Origin: an uncultured Prevotellaceae bacterium
GTDB lineage: Bacteria; Bacteroidota; Bacteroidia; Bacteroidales; Bacteroidaceae
Assembly (NCBI GenBank): GCA_946644025.1
Contig: CAMPCG010000141.1
Span: 1-7,439, forward strand
Direction: 5' to 3'
DNA length: 7,439 bases
The position numbers and the translations under genes are program-made. Below the pieces are notes generated by a model. The model made no database searches and was not told where the DNA came from. It worked only from the letters and a program-made list of their open reading frames with translations. Of this stretch, positions 1-4,967 are shown one piece after another. Each line of letters opens with the position of its first letter. The first letter of the stretch is position 1.

Positions 1-1
1 C

Positions 2-466
2 GAGACTACCTCCACTGGTATGCTCCGCAGCTACACCTTCAAGAAGGGAGGTCAGAACCTCGTGGTCATCGACATTCCCAAGGACTACATCAACAGCGTA
101 GTCGGCTTCGCCAGCGAGGACGGCGAGGGCAACACCGGCATCTTCCTGAAGGTGAAGACCAACACTGCCGACCAGCCCGACACCTTCGACTACATCGACG
201 CCAGCGGACTGGTGGAGTATCTGGAGCTGGGCGACCAGACCGGCAAGCCCGTGCAGCTGACCATCTCGGCCGACCACAAGATTACCGGCGACCTGGCCGA
301 CGGCTCCGTAGCCAAGGCCAAGCTCGTGACCGCCGTGCAGACCTCGCTCGACAACGCCGACACCGCCTATGGCTGGGGCGACCACGCCCAGGCCGGCTAC
401 ATCGTGGGCGAGTTTGCCACCGATGCCGAGGTGCGCACAGCCCTCGGACTGCCCGCAGGCGAGTAA
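2..466 (+). CDS. Phage tail fibre-like protein, C-terminal part (5' partial)
   Basis: The reading frame is open from the first complete codon of the window (nt 2), so the gene probably begins upstream; the ATG at 20 is the first internal methionine and could be the start, but the sequence before it reads as ordinary coding. The visible 148 residues after that Met contain a beta-rich segment with the phrase TIDIPKD-like 'VVIDIPKDYI', then an acidic, glycine-rich stretch, and near the end a 'YGWGDHAQAGY' motif at nt 368-400. GWG-D/N-HA-x-AGY motifs are common in tail-fibre and collagen-like or spike proteins of phages, often near a C-terminal trimerisation or collar region. It probably forms part of a tail fibre or spike. 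It is followed by a GC hairpin and then the next tail-type gene. Family assignment rests on motif memory only; the role is inferred. Confidence 0.65.
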   Translation, partial: ETTSTGMLRSYTFKKGGQNLVVIDIPKDYINSVVGFASEDGEGNTGIFLKVKTNTADQPDTFDYIDASGLVEYLELGDQTGKPVQLTISADHKITGDLADGSVAKAKLVTAVQTSLDNADTAYGWGDHAQAGYIVGEFATDAEVRTALGLPAGE

Positions 467-481
467 GCGGACGCAACGGGA

Positions 482-508
482 CGCGGAGGGGCAGACAACT
501 CCTCCGCG
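482..508 (+). other. GC-rich hairpin between tail genes
   Basis: CGCGGAGG (482-489) is perfectly complementary to CCTCCGCG (501-508), giving an 8-bp stem with an 11-nt loop just after the stop codon at 464-466. The DNA that follows is A-rich (from about 520) rather than a T-run, so it is not a canonical intrinsic terminator. It may stabilise mRNA ends, attenuate transcription or separate translation units. The complementarity is seen directly; function is unknown. Confidence 0.45.
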
Positions 509-544
509 CCTCTCATTAGAAATTAAAAAAAACAACAAGACGTC

Positions 545-958
545 ATGCCAACAGACAATTCTATACTTGACAAGGCGATCAACCTGCGACAGCTGCAGAT
601 GGCCCACGAGGACCTGAACAGCCGCACGGTACAGTTCCAGGAAACCGCCGATCCAGCCAGCGCCGACGTCATCAACGAATACCAGCGGGTGCTGGCCGCT
701 CTCTATCAGGCGCTGACCGACGCACAGACAGTCATCGCCCCCGCCGAACAGGGTGCCGCAGACGCTTCTGCCGCCGCAACAAGGGCTGACGCCGCTGCCG
801 AACGTGCCGGCAATGCCGCCGGGGCTGCCGAACGTGCCGCCGCGCAGATAGAGGATGCCAGAGGCGACTACGTGTCGCTCGACGCCCGGCTCGACGCCAT
901 CGACGGGCGATACGGCTTTGTGGAAAACGCAGACCCGATGTCGCTCGTCAGCGCATAA
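545..958 (+). CDS. Alanine-rich coiled-coil phage structural protein
   Basis: A 137-aa protein with a start after an A-rich leader (about 519-544). Residues 1-60 are a mixed polar helix-prone segment. Residues 66-105 are very alanine-rich with regularly spaced R, E and D (AERAGNAAGAAERAAA), which predicts a long helix or coiled coil. The end has 'GDYVSLDARLDAIDG', a phrase typical of collar or trimerisation regions in phage tail fibres. There is no signal peptide or membrane segment. A 16-nt direct repeat (794-809 and 824-839) underlies part of the Ala-rich section. Position between two fibre-like genes suggests a tail-fibre adaptor, connector or chaperone, but no family can be named with certainty. 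Confidence 0.75.
   Translation: MPTDNSILDKAINLRQLQMAHEDLNSRTVQFQETADPASADVINEYQRVLAALYQALTDAQTVIAPAEQGAADASAAATRADAAAERAGNAAGAAERAAAQIEDARGDYVSLDARLDAIDGRYGFVENADPMSLVSA
794..839 (+). repeat. 16-nt direct repeat with 30-nt period inside Ala-rich gene
   Basis: GCTGCCGAACGTGCCG occurs at 794-809 and again at 824-839, exactly 30 nt apart, so both copies encode the same frame (A-AERA). It probably reflects recent duplication or slippage lengthening the helical Ala-rich region by ten residues. Confidence 0.7.
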
Positions 959-1000
959 GATTGAAATAATAAATTATTAACAATAGAAATCACCAACACA

Positions 1001-2653
1001 ATGAAACAAGGTAATCCCACCATCGGAGGCCAGCCGGTAATACTCAACACCGTCACCTCCGCCGTCGCCGACCCCCCGCGCAACCAGGCGCTGTCGGCAT
1101 CGTTGACTGCATTGATTGAGAAAAATGTGCTCGGCTATCCTGCCTTCTCTACGCTCGAAGCCTACGACGCAGGAACGACCGTGTTCCACGACCGCCGGCT
1201 CTACACCTTCAACGTCGCTCATGCTGCCGGAGCATGGGACGGCACGCAGGTGACAGAGGCTAATATCAAGGATTTGATTCCGGCGCTCATCAAGGCCGTG
1301 CTTGAAGCCGGCGAGATCACCCCCACCGTGGCCCACAACCTGGCATCGTGGGAGGGTGCGTCGGCCAATGCAGACTACACGCAGACTTTGCCCGTCGACA
1401 CCACCGGCGGCGACCTGAGCATTGACAGCGATGTACCGGCACAGATGATCAGCATCGGTGCTAAGACCGACTTCTCGGCCACCGCACTCTGGGCTACAGG
1501 CTTCAATCTGCTGCGCCGCGCCCGTACCGTCGGTGCCGGCTATGCCATCATGGTACCCGCCATGCCATATTCTGAAATCGGACACGCTAATACACCCAAC
1601 GGACTGCTGTTTACCGACCAGAACGGACAGAACCTGCGTCCGACAGTGCGCTTCAAGCCGCGGTCGGCAGGGGCTCCCACCAGTATCAACGACGGTACGG
1701 AGTGTGCTTACACCGACGCCACGCAGAACGGCAAGACCTACCGCTTCTATAACACCTCACAGGCAGGCTGGCTGGTCATCAGCGGTATCACACTTGCCAA
1801 CACCTGTGCCCATCTGGGCTGGTCGAAGCGCTACGACGAGTACGTGGCCATCGACGACGCCGACGACGCCGGTTCGGAGATTGCACTGACCGCCGTCATC
1901 CAGGCCTGTCACTCGTTCGGGCAACTGCTCGTTGTAGGCAACGCGGCCGACACTATCGAGACAGTCAGCGACACGCAACTGCGCTGGATTCGCAACGTAG
2001 ACCGCGTGCAGCCATCGTGGTCGACCACGGCGACGGAAGGCACCGACGGCACCGTCACCTATCTGCACACCGCCATCATCGCCGGCATGAAGCAGGGCGG
2101 CAACGCGGCCTTCCAGAACGAGGGCCATGCACTCACCATAGACGGGCAGACCGTCAGTTATAGCGACCAGAACGCAGAGGCCCTGACCGACTATGTAAAG
2201 TATGAACTGGATACCGCCGCCACCGGTACCGTGGATATCGGAACGACGCTGGCTGTTGAAGACTGGGGCATGATAGTACTGCAGACCGCCGTCGGCGAGG
2301 CCTACGTCTCTATTGCCTACGCACAGGGACTGCCCGACACGCTCCGCTCGCTGGCTGGCTCGCTCGACTCGCACAAACTGCAGGTGCTGGTGGAAGCCAT
2401 CGCTGAACTGCACTATGAGGTAGACGCACTGCGCCGCACACTCGCCGAGGGACAGGCCGCGCTGAAGGCCGTCACCTTCGATGCCGAGGACGGCTTCCTG
2501 ATCATGGGACAGAAGATGTTCGATACTGTCACCACTGCTCCTACAGAGATTCCGAAGGCTGTCGGCCTGGTACGTTTCAACGCCGAGACGGGCGCCTGCT
2601 ACGTCAGCAAAGCCGTCACCAACTCAACCGGCGACTGGGCACTTATTAAGTGA
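1001..2653 (+). CDS. Tail fibre / putative carbohydrate-binding structural protein
   Basis: A 550-aa protein starting at an ATG after an AT-rich leader that has no Shine-Dalgarno motif (959-1000). Residues 44-80 contain 'YDAGTTVFHDRRLYTFNVAH' followed by AGAWDG, which resembles the (Y-x-x-G-x-x-V-x-x-x-x-x-L-Y...W) pattern of CBM5/12-like sugar-binding modules found in many phage fibres. A helical linker follows, then a long beta-rich body (about 130-450). Around residues 460-488 lies a heptad-like helix (LHYEVDALRRTLAEGQ), and the last 60 residues form a beta-type tip with 'VGLVRFNAETGACYVS'. It has no transmembrane segment. Neighbours are tail genes and the DGR target, so a fibre or spike shaft carrying or accompanying the variable adhesin is likely. 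The CBM-like call is a pattern-level guess; the structural role is inferred from context. Confidence 0.75.
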   Translation: MKQGNPTIGGQPVILNTVTSAVADPPRNQALSASLTALIEKNVLGYPAFSTLEAYDAGTTVFHDRRLYTFNVAHAAGAWDGTQVTEANIKDLIPALIKAVLEAGEITPTVAHNLASWEGASANADYTQTLPVDTTGGDLSIDSDVPAQMISIGAKTDFSATALWATGFNLLRRARTVGAGYAIMVPAMPYSEIGHANTPNGLLFTDQNGQNLRPTVRFKPRSAGAPTSINDGTECAYTDATQNGKTYRFYNTSQAGWLVISGITLANTCAHLGWSKRYDEYVAIDDADDAGSEIALTAVIQACHSFGQLLVVGNAADTIETVSDTQLRWIRNVDRVQPSWSTTATEGTDGTVTYLHTAIIAGMKQGGNAAFQNEGHALTIDGQTVSYSDQNAEALTDYVKYELDTAATGTVDIGTTLAVEDWGMIVLQTAVGEAYVSIAYAQGLPDTLRSLAGSLDSHKLQVLVEAIAELHYEVDALRRTLAEGQAALKAVTFDAEDGFLIMGQKMFDTVTTAPTEIPKAVGLVRFNAETGACYVSKAVTNSTGDWALIK

Positions 2654-2691
2654 TATCGTAAATAATAAATCGTCAAATAGTAAAGATCATT

Positions 2692-4032
2692 ATGGCTATA
2701 AAGAAAGTAAACACTCCGTCTGAATATGCTGCACAGCCTAAAAGCGGCATCGAGACAACTCTGACAGGCGTAGCCGACGGCAATAAGGTGCGTGTCGACG
2801 GCATCAACGTGCGCGTCAATACGCCAACTCTGGGCGATGCCGTCTATGCCGACGGTAACGACTACTATTTCTACAAAGGAGGCGACCGCCTGAACCACGC
2901 CCTGCTCGCTGCCGCCGGACTGGTTGCCGTCGGGCCGGTATGTGGATTCCTGGACGGCAAGGCTGTAGTAATGAACGGCACCGAGGCCGACCGCAAGTAT
3001 GCCGATGTGCTGCAGTACACCATCACCGCCATCACCAGCATCACGCCAACCATCAATCTCCACTTCCGCGACACGTCGAAGAGCGGACAGGCGCAGTATG
3101 ACAGCAACATCCCCGTCACACCTACGCTCACCTCTACCGACATCAACGCCACCACCGCCGCAGAGATTTCTGCCGCCGTGGCTGCCAAGGCTGCCGAGGT
3201 GGGCGATACGCAGGCATGGTGGGCCTATCTGGCCGATGCCGACGGCAACAAGGTGGACGAAGGAGGCACGTGCATCATCATCCAGTGCGACTCGTGGAGC
3301 AACTACGCCCAGTATGCCGTTAGCGGCTCCGGCCTTACCATCAGTTTCACCACGTGGGGCGACATGCCCGAAAATAGTTGGTATAAGAAACTGAACGGTC
3401 AGACCACGAACTATCGCGGTCTGATGAACATCGCCCGTGGCGCAGCCTACTTCGGCACCAACGGACGTGTGCCGACGGCCGACATCGCCGTGGGCAGCGA
3501 GGCCAGCAATACCGACCCCGTGAAGCGCGAGGAGTTCAACACCTCGGCATTCTGCACCGCCATCCGCAACCACTACAAGACCTACGAGGCCTACCTGCAT
3601 GGCGAGTTTGGCATCCCGTACCCGCAGAAGTGGGGTTGCTTCGGTCTGCCGCACGCCAAGGAATTGACGTTGAAGTACGCTCTGAAGACCGCTCCCACCA
3701 AGGATGGCGGCAATAAGTATAAGTACCCAGCCATGTACTATGCCTACAGCACCACCTACGGCATCGACGGCCTGGACTTCGGCGACTGGTATCTTCAGGG
3801 TGTTCACGAGGGTGTTCAGTTCATGGACGACGCCAACATGGCCGTCATCAACCGCACGCTGTCCAAGATGGGCAAGTCTACCATAAGTAACGGCACGACC
3901 CGTTGGTTCGCCCAGAGGGGCAACGTGCACAACGCCTGGCTCTTCAACGGCAGCAACGGGCCCTTGTACATCGTCAACGTGTACGGCACGTATCGTGCGA
4001 GGGCTCTTGCGCTATTGGAATTTAAATCTTAA
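2692..4032 (+). CDS. DGR target (variable) protein: C-type-lectin-fold phage adhesin
   Basis: A 446-aa protein; the ATG follows a 38-nt AT-rich spacer after the upstream gene. Residues 1-~150 are a beta-rich N-terminal part, followed by an Ala-rich helix (about 150-170) and a central domain. The C-terminal part resembles the CLec/formylglycine-enzyme-like fold used by DGR variable proteins: 'DFGDWYLQG' (G364-D365-W366), then 'MAVINRTLSKMG', then the W-x-x-Q-x-x-N-x-x-NAW pattern and the terminal 'RARALALLEF', equivalent to the usual R-VRAV-x-F ending. The VR encodes residues 402-442. Comparison with the TR puts the variable residues at 403, 410, 413, 417, 421, 424, 426-428, 431, 432, 434 and 441. 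Invariant scaffold positions such as W405, N414-A415-W416 and R435-A436-R437 fall on non-adenine or unaltered codons. It is probably the receptor-binding tip of the tail, with its ligand unknown. The DGR target role is strongly supported by the repeat pair; N-terminal domain assignments are uncertain. Confidence 0.92.
   Translation: MAIKKVNTPSEYAAQPKSGIETTLTGVADGNKVRVDGINVRVNTPTLGDAVYADGNDYYFYKGGDRLNHALLAAAGLVAVGPVCGFLDGKAVVMNGTEADRKYADVLQYTITAITSITPTINLHFRDTSKSGQAQYDSNIPVTPTLTSTDINATTAAEISAAVAAKAAEVGDTQAWWAYLADADGNKVDEGGTCIIIQCDSWSNYAQYAVSGSGLTISFTTWGDMPENSWYKKLNGQTTNYRGLMNIARGAAYFGTNGRVPTADIAVGSEASNTDPVKREEFNTSAFCTAIRNHYKTYEAYLHGEFGIPYPQKWGCFGLPHAKELTLKYALKTAPTKDGGNKYKYPAMYYAYSTTYGIDGLDFGDWYLQGVHEGVQFMDDANMAVINRTLSKMGKSTISNGTTRWFAQRGNVHNAWLFNGSNGPLYIVNVYGTYRARALALLEFKS
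3891..4017 (+). repeat. DGR variable repeat (VR)
   Basis: These 127 nt align without gaps to the template repeat at 4787-4913 (constant offset of 896). There are 18 mismatches. Seventeen fall on adenines of the TR, at VR positions 3899, 3920, 3928, 3940, 3953, 3961, 3962, 3967, 3971, 3973, 3974, 3982, 3985, 3986, 3991, 4012 and 4013; the other is 3919 (TR T, VR G). By my count 17 of 40 TR adenines are substituted against 1 of 87 other bases. Substitutions are A to C, G and T, mostly at first and second codon positions. The repeat ends 15 nt before the stop codon of the adhesin gene, as usual for DGR targets. Confidence 0.96.
3994..4011 (+). promoter_or_regulatory. Initiation-of-mutagenic-homing-like (IMH) segment of VR
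   Basis: CGTGCGAGGGCTCTTGCG is identical to TR 4890-4907, including its single adenine, and forms the GC-rich 3' end of the VR before the last variable codon (441). In BPP-1-type DGRs the GC-rich 3' end of VR is the IMH, which fixes where cDNA priming and integration start and marks VR as recipient. The identity is seen; the function is inferred by analogy. The two substitutions just downstream (4012-4013) mean the homing start may lie slightly further 3'. Confidence 0.65.
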
Positions 4033-4038
4033 ACCGCT

Positions 4039-4068
4039 CCGCGCCCATCCCGTAAGGGTGTGGCGCGG
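4039..4068 (+). other. Hairpin with GTAA tetraloop downstream of VR
   Basis: CCGCGCC (4039-4045) pairs with GGCGCGG (4062-4068). Inside is a 3x3 internal loop (CAT/TGT) and a second stem CCC/GGG (4049-4051 with 4056-4058), closed by GTAA, a GNRA-type loop. It lies 27 nt after the IMH-like segment and 6 nt after the stop codon at 4030-4032. Hairpins or cruciforms just downstream of VR stimulate retrohoming in the BPP-1 DGR, which is the likely role here; a transcript-end hairpin is the alternative. No T-run follows. Confidence 0.55.
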
Positions 4069-4078
4069 GCGCCATAAC

Positions 4079-4097
4079 GCCGCCCCTTGTAGGCGGC
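4079..4097 (+). other. Second short hairpin after the adhesin gene
   Basis: GCCGCC (4079-4084) pairs with GGCGGC (4092-4097) around the 7-nt loop CCTTGTA. It is followed by mixed sequence rather than T-rich sequence, so it is not a clear terminator. It may act with the preceding hairpin to separate the adhesin message from the DGR accessory genes. Confidence 0.35.
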
Positions 4098-4116
4098 TCG
4101 CAATCAGAGAAAGTGA

Positions 4117-4242
4117 GTGGAACAATATACCGACTACGACGCCTATCTGCAGGACGCCTACGAACAGCAGGCCGACAGGTGGCGCGGAATAACAAGAGCA
4201 CAAAATGAATCACGGAACAAAGCCGAGGCCAGGCGGCAATAA
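4117..4242 (+). CDS. Possible 41-aa acidic small protein overlapping avd
   Basis: This frame opens with GTG at 4117 and ends at TAA 4240-4242. The encoded 41 residues begin MEQYTDYDAYLQDAYEQQ and continue with ADRWRGITRAQNESRNKAEARRQ-type helical, charged sequence. The composition (Y, D, E, Q early; R, K, N late) looks like a real small helical protein rather than a chance frame. A TGA lies directly upstream in frame (4114-4116), so GTG 4117 is the only upstream start, and a purine-rich AGAGAAAG sits just before it. It overlaps the accessory gene by 38 nt in another frame. It may be a small phage protein or a translational coupler for avd. There is no homology evidence, so confidence is low. 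Confidence 0.4.
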   Translation: MEQYTDYDAYLQDAYEQQADRWRGITRAQNESRNKAEARRQ

Positions 4243-4600
4243 AGCCAAAAACGACAAGTCGAGCATACTTGTAGATGCCAAGATGCTGCTCAGGATTTAC
4301 AATCCCATCTTCCAGCACATGCCGAAGATAGAGCGCATCGACGGCCTCGGTGCCGACATGCGGCGTGCCATCCTCGACATCATCAGCCATTTCTCAATAG
4401 CCTACGAGTGCGAAGAGGTGCGGCAACAGGAGATACGGCAGATGATAGGCAGCTACGGCAAGGCGATGGCCGTGTTTGATCTGTTGCGCGACCTTGGTGT
4501 GGTACCCGACACCGAACTTTATCTGATGGCGGAGAGGATGGACCGCATCGAGCAGGGCATCCTGAAATGGCGCAATTCACTAAGAAGCTGTAAGTCTTAA
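4205..4600 (+). CDS. avd: DGR accessory variability determinant (Avd-like)
   Basis: A 131-aa protein, the usual Avd size. Avd is a basic four-helix-bundle protein that forms a pentameric barrel, binds the DGR reverse transcriptase and the TR-containing RNA, and is needed for mutagenic cDNA synthesis and homing. Visible features are a basic, hydrophilic N-terminal tail (1-18), a first helix (about 21-37) ending in 'HMPKIERIDGLG' (the family's PK-x-x-R-x-x-LG turn, P40, K41, R44, L48, G49), a second helix to ~68 (RAILDIISHFSIAYE), a third helix (about 70-97) and a fourth (about 103-127). Its place directly upstream of TR and RT supports the call. The ATG at 4205 is used; an internal Met at residue 27 would remove part of helix 1, so is less likely. 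The fold assignment is by pattern only. Confidence 0.85.
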   Translation: MNHGTKPRPGGNKAKNDKSSILVDAKMLLRIYNPIFQHMPKIERIDGLGADMRRAILDIISHFSIAYECEEVRQQEIRQMIGSYGKAMAVFDLLRDLGVVPDTELYLMAERMDRIEQGILKWRNSLRSCKS

Positions 4601-4786
4601 TTCCCGTCAGGAGCGGTGTCAGGTCCCGGCTTACGATGCTACGGGTTAGCATGCACACCGAAAGAGGTCGCCGTCAGTTACGGAATAAGATAATAGGGGA
4701 CGCGGCTATCATTCCTGCCATTTGCGGCAGGCGTCGCGGCGGCTACGGCAGCCCGGCGATAGCAACATCATAATGCCGTCCGACAC
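4601..4786 (+). ncRNA. Structured leader of the DGR template RNA (putative)
   Basis: No convincing gene lies between avd and TR. Instead there are nested complementary segments: CGGTGT (4614-4619) pairs with ACACCG (4655-4660), enclosing ATGCTA (4636-4641) paired with TAGCAT (4647-4652) around the loop CGGGT. CCCG (4625-4628) could pair with the loop CGGG (4642-4645), forming a pseudoknot or an alternative stem. Nearer the TR, CCTGCC (4714-4719) pairs with GGCAGG (4726-4731). In the BPP-1 DGR the template RNA includes avd-end and flanking sequence that RT-Avd recognises, so this stretch is probably the 5' part of that RNA. The complementarity is seen; function and RNA ends are inferred. Confidence 0.5.
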
Positions 4787-4913
4787 CGGCACGAACCGTT
4801 GGTTCGCCCAGAGGTACAACGTGAACAACGCCTGGATCTTCAACGGCAACAACGGGAACTTGAACAACAACAACGTGAACAACACGAATCGTGCGAGGGC
4901 TCTTGCGAAATTG
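4787..4913 (+). repeat. DGR template repeat (TR)
   Basis: This is the invariant donor copy matching VR 3891-4017. Read in the VR frame it has no stop codon and is dominated by AAC: 14 AAC codons plus AAT, TAC, ATC and AAA. AAC is the typical DGR template codon, because changing its A's gives many amino acids but never a stop. It lies 186 nt after avd and 54 nt before the RT start, on the same strand, as in canonical cassettes. Its transcript serves as the template for error-prone reverse transcription. An open frame runs through it (4722-4943) but is probably not a gene; it exists because TR mirrors a coding segment. Confidence 0.96.
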
Positions 4914-4967
4914 TCTAAACGTATTAATTGGAATGACTTATAGTTTTTTCTTATCTGTTTAAAAAAA
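4914..4967 (+). other. TR-RT spacer, probable 3' part of template RNA
   Basis: A 54-nt AT-rich spacer between TR and the RT start. In BPP-1 the equivalent spacer is an essential part of the template RNA, where cDNA priming occurs. It contains ATTGGAAT (4927-4934), also found at the VR 3' junction (4014-4021), then T-run TAGTTTTTTC and an A8 tract touching the RT start codon. The T-run without a preceding hairpin does not make a clear terminator. I could not identify a convincing promoter here. Confidence 0.45.

Noticed and set aside
369..617. 82-codon + strand frame bridging the first fibre gene and the coiled-coil gene
   Set aside because: Overlaps both better-supported genes in another frame and has a chance-like composition.
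977..1585. Minus-strand open frame (202 codons) opposite the 550-aa fibre gene, and a similar one at 1757-2413
   Set aside because: Antisense shadows with low-complexity G/V/C-rich translation and no start context; the + strand frame is long and coherent.
2599..3930. Long open frame on the minus strand (443 codons) opposite the adhesin gene
   Set aside because: It is a shadow of GC-rich codon use on the + strand: valine- and glycine-rich, with no recognisable domain, while the + frame carries the VR and lectin-like motifs.
4722..4943. 73-codon frame reading through the template repeat
   Set aside because: Open only because TR copies a coding segment in frame; the flanks do not look like protein, and TR works as RNA in DGRs.
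4935..4967. Bacteroidota-type promoter (-33 TTG / -7 TAnnTTTG) before the RT
   Set aside because: TAGTTTTT is near-consensus for -7, but no -33 element lies at the right spacing; not supported.
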